From: Candidatus Planktophila sp.
Lineage (GTDB): Bacteria; Actinomycetota; Actinomycetes; Nanopelagicales; Nanopelagicaceae
NCBI GenBank assembly: GCA_030681675.1
Contig: JAUXRP010000017.1
Coordinates: 124,001-188,000 of the forward strand
Direction: 5' to 3'
DNA length: 64,000 nt
Shown here piece by piece: positions 55,632 through 63,879 of this stretch (positions are counted from its first letter, which is position 1; every line of letters starts with the position of its first letter). The translations under genes were made by a program, and so were the position numbers. A model generated the notes under the pieces. The model worked only from the letters and a program-made list of their open reading frames with translations. It was not told the origin of the DNA and searched no databases.

Positions 55632-56576
55632 ATGGCCCTCACAATTGGTATCGATGTTGGCGGCACCAAAATTTTGGGAGGCGTTGTTGACGAGTCTGGT
55701 TTTGTAGTGGCAACGGCTAGAACCGATACACCTCGACAAGGTGGGAGCGTTCTTACACAAGCTATTGCAGATATCGCCAAGGAGTTATTAGTCCACCATA
55801 AGGCCGCATCAATAGGTGTCTCTGCCGCCGGATTTGTTTCATCCGATCGCAAGACAATGCTTGCTACACCCAACATCGCCGACTGGAATGGCATCAATTT
55901 AGATGACGAACTAACAACTTTAATTGGTCTTCCCGTCATCATTGAAAACGATGCAAATGCTGCCGCTTGGGGCGAGGCAAAGTTTGGCGCAGGGCAAAAT
56001 CAAGCCCACATGATGATGTTGACCGTTGGAACTGGGATAGGTGGAGGAATAGTTGTAAACGGAGATCTCTACCGCGGGGCTTTTGGAATTGCCGCTGAGT
56101 TTGGACATATCCGAGTCGTACCGGATGGTCATCTTTGTGGGTGTGGAGCTCGTGGGTGTTTCGAGCAGTATGCATCCGGTAAAGCGCTCTTACGTCATGC
56201 GCGTGAAGCAATCAATGCAAGCCCTGAAATTGCGCGAAATTTATTATCGCGTGGAGATGGAACTGTTGCAGGGTTAACTGGTTCAGCAATTACAGATGCA
56301 GCCCGTGATGGTGACCCAGTTGCACTGGCAGCCTTTACTACAACTGGCCAATGGCTAGGTGCAGGAATCGCCTCTTTATCTATGGTTTTGGATCCCGCGT
56401 GCGTTGTTATTGGCGGAGGAGTGATTGAGGCGGGTGAGATTTTATTGAAGCCAACTCGTGAAGCCCTCGAACGGACAATGCCATTTGCAGGAAAGCATCC
56501 ATATCCGCAGATTATTGCTGCGCAGTTGGGTAATAAAGCTGGCCTTGTCGGCGTTGCGGACTTAGCTAGGCTTTAA
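55632..56576 (+). CDS. ROK-family glucokinase
   Basis: A 314-residue sugar kinase. ATP-binding IGIDVGGTKILGGVVDE, catalytic region IENDANAAAWGEAKFGAG, TVGTGIGGGIVVNG and the zinc-binding ROK signature GHLCGCGARGCFEQYASG are all present. It lies in the fadD-SRPBCC-glucokinase-plsC arrangement seen in other actinobacteria. Most likely ATP-dependent glucose phosphorylation; no DNA-binding domain is attached, so it is an enzyme and not a ROK repressor. The stop overlaps the convergent oxidoreductase gene. Confidence 0.92.
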   Translation: MALTIGIDVGGTKILGGVVDESGFVVATARTDTPRQGGSVLTQAIADIAKELLVHHKAASIGVSAAGFVSSDRKTMLATPNIADWNGINLDDELTTLIGLPVIIENDANAAAWGEAKFGAGQNQAHMMMLTVGTGIGGGIVVNGDLYRGAFGIAAEFGHIRVVPDGHLCGCGARGCFEQYASGKALLRHAREAINASPEIARNLLSRGDGTVAGLTGSAITDAARDGDPVALAAFTTTGQWLGAGIASLSMVLDPACVVIGGGVIEAGEILLKPTREALERTMPFAGKHPYPQIIAAQLGNKAGLVGVADLARL

Positions 56577-57556
56577 TTCTCAAAGGGGTACGTAAGTTTG
56601 ATTTGTCTTCTTATCTCATCCATCGAATTCATTACTGAAATAGTTTCATGATGTGGCATCAAGGGTGATTCAAGAAGACCGGCACGAACAACGCGGGCCA
56701 TTTCAATTGCTTGCTCACGAAGTCCATGTCCACTATAGGAATTTGGATATTCAGTAGTTGTGCCATCGAATAACACTACCCGCATACTTGAGGGATTATA
56801 AAATGTGCGATCTATTTCAAGTCGACCTAACAATCCACTGACAACGGCGCGGCATGGAGTTTGCGCGATCATAGTTGTATTAATAATCGCCTGTGCGCCA
56901 TTGTTATAGTCAAATATTGCACTCGTTTGTGCATCTACGCCGCGATTCGTCATTACTGCGCGAGCCGTGATGTGTGCAGGGGCTCCTAAAACTAAGTGAG
57001 CAAATGAGATTGGATAGATTCCAAGATCTAAAAGTGCTCCTCCTCCTAAATCCGGATCAACTAAGCGCGCAATTCCTTGGTCGGCTAATCGTTGGCCATG
57101 ATCGGCCTCTACTGTTTGTATCTGACCAAGAACGTTGCTGCTCAGAATTTGACGCACCATTGCAATGTGAGGTAAATATCGCGTCCACATTGCCTCAAGG
57201 AGTGCAATGCCATTTATGTGTGAAGCATCAATCATTGATTGTGCTTGTGCCGCCGACATAGCGAAGGGTTTTTCACATAAGACGGGTTTTCCTGCATTCA
57301 TTGCCAGCAGTGAATGTTCCTCGTGCATCGGATGTGGTGATGCAATATAAATTGCATCGACGCTTTTATCGGCAACTAAATCCTCGTACGATCCATAGGC
57401 TGTTGCATTGGCGATTGTGCTCGCAAATTTCTGCGCCTTAATAATTGAACGTGAGCCAACGGAAACAACGCAATGTCCTTCAGCCCGTAATAGATCTTCT
57501 ACAAATGCTTGTGCAATTCCTCCCGTGCCTAAGATTCCCCATCTAAAGTTTTTCAT
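56573..57556 (-). CDS. Gfo/Idh/MocA-family oxidoreductase
   Basis: A 327-residue NAD(P)-dependent sugar or polyol dehydrogenase type. N-terminal Rossmann motif RWGILGTGGIAQAFVEDLLRAEG; the family's EKP motif is VLCEKPFAMSAAQAQSM; the C-terminal domain carries GGGALLDLGIYPISFA with the His/Asp region. The substrate is unknown (dihydrodiol dehydrogenase-like members are closest in layout). It overlaps the small upstream gene by 4 bases, so both are co-transcribed. Confidence 0.87.
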   Translation of the reverse strand: MKNFRWGILGTGGIAQAFVEDLLRAEGHCVVSVGSRSIIKAQKFASTIANATAYGSYEDLVADKSVDAIYIASPHPMHEEHSLLAMNAGKPVLCEKPFAMSAAQAQSMIDASHINGIALLEAMWTRYLPHIAMVRQILSSNVLGQIQTVEADHGQRLADQGIARLVDPDLGGGALLDLGIYPISFAHLVLGAPAHITARAVMTNRGVDAQTSAIFDYNNGAQAIINTTMIAQTPCRAVVSGLLGRLEIDRTFYNPSSMRVVLFDGTTTEYPNSYSGHGLREQAIEMARVVRAGLLESPLMPHHETISVMNSMDEIRRQIKLTYPFEN

Positions 57557-57825
57557 AGCGCTACTCCATCATCTTCGTGATAACCACGCATGAACCAGCG
57601 TTCAATTGCGCGCTTTGCTGAAAAAAAGAATGTGCGTGGTGATTGTGGCGGGGGATTCGGTGCAACGAATCGATCATTGCGATCTATTTGATCTAGTTCA
57701 TCTAGATATGTAGAAGTACTAGATTCATCGAGGGAGAGGCCGGAGACTATCGACTCGAACTCGCTTCGAATGAGCTCTTCCTCATCGAAACCATCATCCT
57801 TGGGGTTCATGGGTGGATTGCTCAC
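57553..57825 (-). CDS. Small acidic hypothetical protein
   Basis: A 90-residue protein rich in Asp/Glu in its first two thirds (DDGFDEEELIRSEFESIVSGLSLDESS), then a Pro-rich linker and a basic, amphipathic end (FFFSAKRAIERWFMRGY). No known domain recognised. The start is GTG 57825 (ATG 57810 is possible). It is translationally coupled to the Gfo/Idh/MocA gene. The negative N-terminus and hydrophobic-basic C-terminus suggest a protein- or membrane-associated adaptor, a guess only. Confidence 0.6.
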   Translation of the reverse strand: MSNPPMNPKDDGFDEEELIRSEFESIVSGLSLDESSTSTYLDELDQIDRNDRFVAPNPPPQSPRTFFFSAKRAIERWFMRGYHEDDGVAL

Positions 57826-57869
57826 CCTCAGATAGTGTCATACGGGGCAATAGCGGCTAAATTAGGCGA

Positions 57870-58571
57870 GTGCTCAACAAACTCCCCTATGGTCTCTTGC
57901 GCGCCTTCCTCACGCCATTTTTAATGAGCGCTTTTCGCCCAAAGGTTAAGGGCTTGCGAAATGTTCCCGCTAAAGGCCCGGTCATCATCGCCTCAAATCA
58001 CCTCTCCTTTAGCGATTCGATTTTTATGCCCCTGGTGGTTCCACGCAAAGTGACTTTTTTGGCAAAGAGCGAGTACTTCACATCTCCTGGTCCAAAGGGC
58101 TTAATGAAGAAGTTAACTTTCATCGCACTTGGCCAAGTTCCGGTAGATCGATCTGGTGGACGCCGAAGCGAGGCCGCTCTTATTACGGGCTTGAAGGTTT
58201 TGGCCGAAGGTGACTGTTTGGGAATTTACCCAGAGGGAACTAGATCTCCAGATGGTCGACTCTATAAGGGCCGGACTGGCATCGCCCGTCTAGCAATCGA
58301 ATCTGGTGCGCCGGTTATCCCCGTTGCGATGTCTAATACCGACAAGATTCAGCCAACCGGAAAAGTAATTCCAAATTTGCATCGTGTAGGAATGGTCTTT
58401 GGCGAGCCCATGTATTTCGATGGAGATTCAACTGATTTGCAATACCTGCGCACTGTGACCGATCAGATAATGAGTAAAATCCAAGAGATGTCAGGTCAAG
58501 AGTACATAGATATTTATGCACCGAAAAAAAGCAATCCCGATGAAATAAACGTTGCAGGCGAAGAAGATTAG
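57870..58571 (+). CDS. plsC: 1-acyl-sn-glycerol-3-phosphate acyltransferase PlsC-like
   Basis: A 233-residue membrane-associated acyltransferase making phosphatidic acid from lysophosphatidate. The HX4D motif is ASNHLSFSDSIFMP, and the substrate motif is YPEGTRSPDGRLYKG. It matches Rv2182c by position near pimB and fadD15. The start is GTG 57870; a TAAATT hexamer (57858-57863) lies 6 bases upstream with no ribosome binding site, suggesting a leaderless mRNA. The stop overlaps the convergent nuclease gene by 4 bases. Confidence 0.9.
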   Translation: MLNKLPYGLLRAFLTPFLMSAFRPKVKGLRNVPAKGPVIIASNHLSFSDSIFMPLVVPRKVTFLAKSEYFTSPGPKGLMKKLTFIALGQVPVDRSGGRRSEAALITGLKVLAEGDCLGIYPEGTRSPDGRLYKGRTGIARLAIESGAPVIPVAMSNTDKIQPTGKVIPNLHRVGMVFGEPMYFDGDSTDLQYLRTVTDQIMSKIQEMSGQEYIDIYAPKKSNPDEINVAGEED

Positions 58572-59251
58572 AGTTTGTCTAAAGCGTTACGTGCCCCTAA
58601 ATAAATACATGTTGTGCACTCGGAGCCAGGATCTGGAAGCTCTGCCTCTAATACATTAATAAAATCCTCGATAACACTTAAGAAATGTGCAGAATCACGC
58701 TCGACTGCAACGTACTTTTGGTCAACGCCAAAAGCAAAAGAACTTCGGTCATCACCAATTGCACTTACCGGCTTCCAAATCAGCAGACCTTGTGATGCAA
58801 CTATCTGCCCTCTTCCTGCAGCGGGATTTTCCAGAGCATATGAGTATGCCTCTAATTGAGGTGAGTAAAAAACACCGCTATCTCTCTGGCTATCAGATAC
58901 TTTGCAGTCAATAAGACCGAGAGTGCCATCGGTATTTGTCGCCACTAAATCGTATTTGCCTAGGATGCGCCAGCGCGTTTCACTTTCATTTATACGCAAT
59001 GGTTTACTTTTAACAAACTCTCCCCATTTGGTGATGGTCCCAGGGCGCAGAGTTGAATCAATTGTTGGCATATCTGCGTTGTGAAACTTCTCCTCTTGTA
59101 GCGCCGAGAGCGTACCAACTAGGGGCATTTGCAGAGGCGCGCTTAATTTGTACCAGTATTTAATCCAGAGACAACGCTTGCAGGTTGATAGTCCAAAAGT
59201 TAAATCGGAAGGGGATATAAATTCACGGGCTGGTTTTATCGGTTTTTTCAT
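58568..59251 (-). CDS. Cas4/RecB-like PD-(D/E)XK nuclease with four-cysteine iron-sulfur motif
   Basis: A 227-residue protein. Cys24-x2-Cys27 (STCKRCLWIKYWY) near the N-terminus and Cys212-x2-Cys215 (SECTTC) at the end bracket the nuclease core, as in Cas4/AddB iron-sulfur nucleases. The core shows GKYDLVATNTDG, then LGLIDCKVSD (D-x-K) and the QxxxY motif SPQLEAYSYAL. No cas genes or repeats occur in the window, so a CRISPR role is unlikely; a DNA repair exonuclease is more plausible. The active-site step between Asp and Lys is occupied by Cys. Confidence 0.78.
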   Translation of the reverse strand: MKKPIKPAREFISPSDLTFGLSTCKRCLWIKYWYKLSAPLQMPLVGTLSALQEEKFHNADMPTIDSTLRPGTITKWGEFVKSKPLRINESETRWRILGKYDLVATNTDGTLGLIDCKVSDSQRDSGVFYSPQLEAYSYALENPAAGRGQIVASQGLLIWKPVSAIGDDRSSFAFGVDQKYVAVERDSAHFLSVIEDFINVLEAELPDPGSECTTCIYLGARNALDKL

Positions 59252-59266
59252 ACTCGTATTCTCTAT

Positions 59267-59911
59267 CTAAGGGCTGACAATGGCTGAGATTAGAACTGCA
59301 ACACCTAAGAGAATCATGATTGAACCACCACCGGCACGGAGCTTTTCTATGCGTGTGGCATCGGTTGCCAACCATTGACGCGCCGTTCCGGCAAGCAGTC
59401 CCCATGTACCGTCAGAAATAAAGGCCAGCGTTGAAAAGATAGCACCGAGAAAAATTAATTGAGCGGTAACGCTGCCACGCTCTCTATCGATGAACTGAGG
59501 TAGAACAGCTGCATAAAAAACTATCGCTTTGGGATTAAGGGAGCCGACCCAGAAACCATCTCTAATGGAGCGAGCAACGGAAGGTGCACTATCTCCCTGA
59601 TTTCTCATATCGGCGGCATGTACCGCTCGATGTTTAATGGCATCTACACCTAGATACATTAAATAGAGACCTCCACCCCATTGGACTGCGGTGTAGGCGA
59701 GTTCAGATCTCTGCAAGAGCGGCCCAAGACCAATGGCAACGAAAACTGAGAGCACAAAAGAGCCAGTGACATTTCCGGCAACGGTAAAAATCGCTACTGT
59801 GCGCCCCCAGGAAATTGCGCGTGCAATGACAAATAAAACACTCGGTCCTGGAGCTAGAATGATTACCATCGCAGCCACAATGTATTCAGTTAGCCGCGAT
59901 GGAATCACCAT
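59267..59911 (-). CDS. LysE/RhtB-family amino acid exporter
   Basis: A 214-residue membrane protein with about six segments; the N-terminal ILAPGPSVLFVIARAISWGRTVA and FWVGSLNPKAIVFYAAVLPQF are family signatures. It exports an amino acid such as threonine, homoserine or leucine; the substrate is unknown. A TAAACT hexamer (complement of 59918-59923) lies 6 bases before the ATG, pointing to a leaderless start. It is 26 bases downstream of the uracil permease. Confidence 0.88.
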   Translation of the reverse strand: MVIPSRLTEYIVAAMVIILAPGPSVLFVIARAISWGRTVAIFTVAGNVTGSFVLSVFVAIGLGPLLQRSELAYTAVQWGGGLYLMYLGVDAIKHRAVHAADMRNQGDSAPSVARSIRDGFWVGSLNPKAIVFYAAVLPQFIDRERGSVTAQLIFLGAIFSTLAFISDGTWGLLAGTARQWLATDATRIEKLRAGGGSIMILLGVAVLISAIVSP

Positions 59912-59937
59912 AAATCTAGTTTAGCCAAAGAAATTGG

Positions 59938-61197
59938 TTAGTTCGTACCTCGAGACGATGAGATTGAATGTAATACTCGATATCCCACAATTGCAACCAC
60001 TGTTGCATTAATGATGCCATTGAAGGTGTAATCCCCACGGGTCCATGACATATCTGAGATACCGATAATGAGCGCCGATGCAGCAACGATTAAATTCGTT
60101 GAATTGGCGAAATCGACTTTACCCTCAATCCATATGCGTGCACCAAGCACACCAATCATTCCAAACAACGCCACTCCCACACCGCCCAGTGCGCCGACAG
60201 GGGTAGAGCTTAGAACTGCGCCAAACTTAGGAGAAAGTGATAGTCCGATAGCACCAACACCTGCAATCCAATATGCCGCTGTTGAATAAACTCGAGTAGC
60301 TGCCATAACACCAATATTTTCGGCATAAGTTGTAGTACCTGATCCACCACCGATACCGGCCAGAGTCGTTGCAACTCCATCGGCCATTAGCGCAGTTCCC
60401 ATTTGATCATCTAAGTTCTTGCCTGTCATAGCCGACACCGCTTTAACGTGGCCGACATTTTCAGCGATCAAAACTAGAACTACAGGTAAGAATAAAACTA
60501 TCGCTTTGCCATCAAATGTAGGTGATGTAAAAGTAGGAAGATCAAACCACTTCGCTGCAGAAATACCATCGGTATTAACATCTCCCATTGCGTAGGCATA
60601 ACCGTAACCGATAACAAGTCCGGCAAAAATACTGATCCGACTTAAGAAACCACGAGAGCCTGCAGCGATAAGAGCGATTGATGCAAGAGTGATAACACCA
60701 ACGGTGGGTCCGGCAGCAAAATTGTTTTTAGCCGCTCCAGCTAGATTTAAACCTATGACCATGACGATTGTTCCTGTAACTACTGGAGGCAACATCCAGT
60801 TAATCCAACCGATTCCAGCTTGGCGAACAATGAGACCAACTGCCACCAAAATAAGACCGGTAACTACAACGCCCCCAAGGGCTGCCGACATTCCACCCCC
60901 GGATTTTGCAGCGGCGATCGGTGCAAGAAATGCAAAGGATGATCCAAGGTAGCTTGGTACTTTATTGGCAGTCAGTGCTAAGAAAATGAGAGTTCCAACA
61001 CCGGAGAAGAAGAGTGTCGTCGTTGGTGGAAAGCCAGTTATGAGGGGAACGAGGAACGTGGCACCGAACATCGCAGCGATGTGTTGGAGTCCGACACCAA
61101 AAGTGCGGGGCCAGGTAAGGCGTTCATCGGTAGAAACGACCTCGCCCGATGAAATTGATTTACCATCCCCATGAAGTTTCCATGTAAACAGAGACAT
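59938..61197 (-). CDS. uraA: Uracil/xanthine permease (NCS2 family)
   Basis: A 419-residue, about 14-segment nucleobase:cation symporter. Start-proximal HIAAMFGATFLVPLITG, the family motif AENVGHVKAVSAMTGK and the substrate-binding GGGSGTTTYAENIGVMAATRVYS are those of the UraA uracil branch. It has a good GGAGGAG ribosome binding site just before ATG 61197. Its 5' region carries a tandemly repeated, foldable leader. Uracil import links to dut elsewhere in the window only in the broad sense of pyrimidine metabolism. Confidence 0.88.
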   Translation of the reverse strand: MSLFTWKLHGDGKSISSGEVVSTDERLTWPRTFGVGLQHIAAMFGATFLVPLITGFPPTTTLFFSGVGTLIFLALTANKVPSYLGSSFAFLAPIAAAKSGGGMSAALGGVVVTGLILVAVGLIVRQAGIGWINWMLPPVVTGTIVMVIGLNLAGAAKNNFAAGPTVGVITLASIALIAAGSRGFLSRISIFAGLVIGYGYAYAMGDVNTDGISAAKWFDLPTFTSPTFDGKAIVLFLPVVLVLIAENVGHVKAVSAMTGKNLDDQMGTALMADGVATTLAGIGGGSGTTTYAENIGVMAATRVYSTAAYWIAGVGAIGLSLSPKFGAVLSSTPVGALGGVGVALFGMIGVLGARIWIEGKVDFANSTNLIVAASALIIGISDMSWTRGDYTFNGIINATVVAIVGYRVLHSISSSRGTN

Positions 61198-61217
61198 ATC
61201 TCCTCCAGCTTCTAAGG

Positions 61218-61300
61218 GCCCTTCGGCGGTGAAGGGCGCTACAACTCAGGGTACGGTCGCTCTAAGGGCTACTCAGGCGTACGCCACACCCTCTCGAGGG
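61218..61300 (-). promoter_or_regulatory. Structured tandem-repeat leader of the uracil permease
   Basis: On the minus strand two adjacent imperfect copies (61255-61282 and 61225-61254) share the pattern GTACnCnTGAGT...AGCnCCCTT..., about 28-30 bases each. A stem GCCCTTC/GAAGGGC (61218-61224 with 61231-61237) stands just before the ribosome binding site, and short palindromes (GGCGTACGCC, CCCTCGAGAGGG) precede the repeats. No known riboswitch class fits. Candidate cis-regulatory RNA or repressor array. Confidence 0.4.
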
Positions 61301-61367
61301 GAAGAGTCGAATCGCCAGGCTCATCAGGAGTTGCAGCGGCCGGGGTATCGCAATATATTACCTTTAG

Positions 61368-61386
61368 ATATATCGATTCGATATAT
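61368..61386. promoter_or_regulatory. Perfect 19-bp palindrome before padR (candidate PadR operator)
   Basis: ATATATCGA-T-TCGATATAT is a perfect 9-1-9 inverted repeat 32 bases before the padR start. PadR-family dimers bind such palindromes, usually repressing their own operon. Overlap with the expected core promoter of padR-ino1 fits autorepression. Confidence 0.65.
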
Positions 61387-61418
61387 AAAGCGATAGTAGA
61401 TTCTGAGGGGTTGAAACA

Positions 61419-61949
61419 ATGCGCTCACGCAGTGACTCCCTTGAGTTCGCACTCTTAGGTCTTCTCTCTCAAGGCCCTTTGCATGGCTATGAGCTACGAA
61501 AGCGTATGGGAACGATTTTTGGCCCCTTTCGAGCGCTCTCATTCTCAGTTCTCTACCCACAGCTTCGAAGGATGATGGAGGCTGGAGTAATCGCAGAGAG
61601 CCACGTTGAAACAACGTCGAGGCGCTCGCGAATTGTTTATGCCATTACAGAAAAAGGGGTTACAAGATTTTCTGAATTAACTGAAACCGTCAGCCCAGAT
61701 ACATGGGAGGACGAGGGATTCGAAATCCGCTTTGCTTTTTTCTCCCCAACATCGTCAAAGAACAGAGTAAGAATTCTTGAGGGGCGCCATCGTCGCCTTA
61801 AGGAAAAGGCAGAAATTCTGCGCGGTGAACTCGAGAAGTCACCGATCGGAATCGATAAATATCTAGAGGAGTGGCGACGTCACTCTCTGGAGTCAGCTGA
61901 TCGAGAGATCGCTTGGCTGGAAGACATGATCAAAACCGAGAGGAAATAA
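61419..61949 (+). CDS. PadR-family transcriptional regulator
   Basis: A 176-residue regulator. The winged-helix domain is [24 protein letters not shown] ... [17 protein letters not shown] ... [11 protein letters not shown], followed by the C-terminal helical dimerisation domain (about residues 95-176) of PadR subfamily 2. It is encoded 1 base before ino1, like Rv0047c/Rv0046c in M. tuberculosis, and probably controls inositol synthesis. A GAGGGG site precedes the ATG and a 19-bp palindrome lies upstream. Confidence 0.92.
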   Translation: MRSRSDSLEFALLGLLSQGPLHGYELRKRMGTIFGPFRALSFSVLYPQLRRMMEAGVIAESHVETTSRRSRIVYAITEKGVTRFSELTETVSPDTWEDEGFEIRFAFFSPTSSKNRVRILEGRHRRLKEKAEILRGELEKSPIGIDKYLEEWRRHSLESADREIAWLEDMIKTERK

Positions 61950-61950
61950 A

Positions 61951-63048
61951 GTGAATATAACAACGGGTAAAGGCGACATCCGTGTTGCAATTGTTGGCGT
62001 AGGAAACTGCGCTAACTCTTTAGTTCAAGGAGTGACCTATTACAAGGACGCGGCCATAGATCAAGAGATTCCAGGTTTGATGCACGCAGTTGTTGGGGGA
62101 TACCACATCTCTAGCATAAAGTTCGTCGCGGCCTTCGATGTCGATGCTAAGAAAGTCGGTCTTGATTTAGCCGATGCTATCTGGGCTAGTGAAAATAACA
62201 CCATTAAATTTAGTAACGTCGCACAAACGGGTGTTCCAGTTATGCGAGGAGTTACTCTTGACGGTCTCGGTAAATACTACAAAGAGACGATCACCGAATC
62301 AGAAGCGCCTGCAGTAGATATGGTTCAGGTGCTAAAGGATGAAGCCGTAGATGTCTTAATCTGTTATTTACCCGTCGGTTCTGAGTTAGCTGCAAAGAAT
62401 TATGCACAATGTGCAATTGATGCTGGATGCGCATTTGTAAATGCATTACCGGTTTTTATCGCCTCTGATCCAGAGTGGGAAAAGAAGTTTGCTGATGCAG
62501 GTTTGCCAATTGTTGGTGATGATATTAAGAGCCAAGTTGGTGCAACTATTACTCACCGCATCATGGCAAAGCTGTTTCAAGATCGCGGAGTTCACTTAGA
62601 TCGTACATATCAATTAAACGTCGGTGGAAACATGGATTTCAAGAACATGCTCGAGCGTGATCGTCTTGAATCCAAGAAGATTTCAAAGACTAATTCGGTT
62701 ACATCTCAACTCGATCATGACATGGGAGATAAGAATGTTCACATTGGACCTTCTGATTACATTCCCTGGTTAGATGATCGCAAATGGGCCTACGTTCGCC
62801 TCGAAGGCCGTGCATTTGGCGATGTTCCACTTAACCTTGAATATAAATTAGAGGTGTGGGATTCACCTAACTCAGCGGGAGTAATTATCGATGCACTTCG
62901 CTGTGCCAAGATTGGCTTGGATCGCAAGATCGGTGGAGCGTTGCTTTCCCCATCTAGCTACTTCATGAAGACCCCGCCGATTCAATATACCGATGAGGCA
63001 GCTCATGACAAGTTAGAGGATTTCATCGCCGGTACGTTAGAGCGATAA
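61951..63048 (+). CDS. ino1: Inositol-3-phosphate synthase (myo-inositol-1-phosphate synthase)
   Basis: A 365-residue NAD-dependent cyclase making inositol phosphate from glucose 6-phosphate. The dinucleotide motif is [43 protein letters not shown] and [19 protein letters not shown] are the actinobacterial Ino1 blocks. It supplies inositol for phosphatidylinositol and PIMs (pimB in this window) and possibly mycothiol. The start is GTG 61951 behind GAGAGG. A strong terminator follows. Confidence 0.95.
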   Translation: MNITTGKGDIRVAIVGVGNCANSLVQGVTYYKDAAIDQEIPGLMHAVVGGYHISSIKFVAAFDVDAKKVGLDLADAIWASENNTIKFSNVAQTGVPVMRGVTLDGLGKYYKETITESEAPAVDMVQVLKDEAVDVLICYLPVGSELAAKNYAQCAIDAGCAFVNALPVFIASDPEWEKKFADAGLPIVGDDIKSQVGATITHRIMAKLFQDRGVHLDRTYQLNVGGNMDFKNMLERDRLESKKISKTNSVTSQLDHDMGDKNVHIGPSDYIPWLDDRKWAYVRLEGRAFGDVPLNLEYKLEVWDSPNSAGVIIDALRCAKIGLDRKIGGALLSPSSYFMKTPPIQYTDEAAHDKLEDFIAGTLER

Positions 63049-63066
63049 AAACACTTTTAGCGCATG

Positions 63067-63101
63067 AAAAAGCCCCTTGGCATAGAGCCAAGGGGCTTTT
63101 T
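63067..63101 (+). terminator. Strong intrinsic terminator after ino1
   Basis: AAAAAGCCCCTTGGC (63067-63081) pairs perfectly with GCCAAGGGGCTTTTT (63087-63101), loop ATAGA. The 15-bp stem with A-tract and T-tract works in both directions, ending the padR-ino1 transcript and the convergent membrane-protein gene. Confidence 0.92.
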
Positions 63102-63126
63102 CTAACCCCTCACGGAGAGTTGAGGG

Positions 63127-63708
63127 TTAAATCGTCGCATCCAAAGGAGTGCGACGAATATGACGAATCCCTAAGATTACAAAGAGGAACATTAATAGTG
63201 CTCCAACGAAAGTAACCTTCGCAGCAATTGCTGCGATGTCTCCAAGAGTTCCAAATGCATATGCGTTTAAGAGCATTCCACGAAGTGTCTCACCCTTAAA
63301 TACAGTTTCTACAGTTGCGCTTGCCTTGGCTGCTGCAGCTTGTAATTCTGGATTAGATGGATCTGCTGCTAACGCTGCAGCTGCTGCGCGAGATGCACCT
63401 GATGCAGCTGCATAAGGTGGCATGGCTGACATATGGAAGGCAATATAGTGATCGGCATACATTTGAGCTTGTTTGCCGGTACTCATAATTTTATCTCCAT
63501 TTTCCTTAAAGAATGCAACGGTTGTTGCATCGGCGTTAGGATCGCCATTCTCGGCTGGCATAGTAATTTGCTGTGCCTCTAACTGTGATGCCACAGTGCC
63601 ACCTGCAAATGTTGCACCCCAGTTAAGTAGTCCTGCTGCGATTAACAGAAATACTGCTAACCCAAAACCCACAAAAGTCACAATCTTGTCAAAAGTAATA
63701 CGCTTCAT
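63127..63708 (-). CDS. Two-pass membrane protein with Ala-rich extracytoplasmic loop
   Basis: A 193-residue protein with one N-terminal membrane segment (about 9-31), a roughly 125-residue loop and a second segment (about 158-180). The loop begins with GGTVASQLEAQQITMPAENG and contains an Ala-rich stretch (SGASRAAAAALAADPSNPELQAAAAKA). It is a positional counterpart of the membrane protein gene next to ino1-padR in mycobacteria (Rv0048c), but I cannot assign a family or function. AAGGTAAGG lies just before the ATG. Confidence 0.7.
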   Translation of the reverse strand: MKRITFDKIVTFVGFGLAVFLLIAAGLLNWGATFAGGTVASQLEAQQITMPAENGDPNADATTVAFFKENGDKIMSTGKQAQMYADHYIAFHMSAMPPYAAASGASRAAAAALAADPSNPELQAAAAKASATVETVFKGETLRGMLLNAYAFGTLGDIAAIAAKVTFVGALLMFLFVILGIRHIRRTPLDATI

Positions 63709-63794
63709 TTTCCTTACCTTCTCTCCCTTTTAAACATCTCTTGTAGATGTGCTGCTAACTTATCTCTCCTGAGAGTGAATGCACAGCAGAAAGT

Positions 63795-63812
63795 GCGAGG
63801 GACAGCCCTCGC
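63795..63812 (-). terminator. Possible stem-loop downstream of the window-end gene
   Basis: GCGAGGG (63795-63801) pairs with CCCTCGC (63806-63812), a 7-bp stem with a 4-base loop. It lies between the end of the partial minus-strand gene (63880) and the membrane-protein gene (63708). The tract after it is only weakly T-rich, so a terminator is uncertain. A second short palindrome, ACATCT-n5-AGATGT, is at 63734-63750. Confidence 0.35.
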
Positions 63813-63879
63813 AGAGAGTTTGATTAGAATTTTAGAGGGGTAGCCCTCAGCTAAATGTGATGCAAGCGACTATAAGGAG

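Noticed and set aside
58568-59251. CRISPR-associated Cas4
   Set aside because: No repeats, spacers, cas1, cas2 or effector genes exist in the window; only the fold and cysteines are shared.
61270-61300. Guanidine-II (mini-ykkC) riboswitch before the uracil permease
   Set aside because: Two small hairpins are present but their loops do not carry the required ACGR tetraloops.
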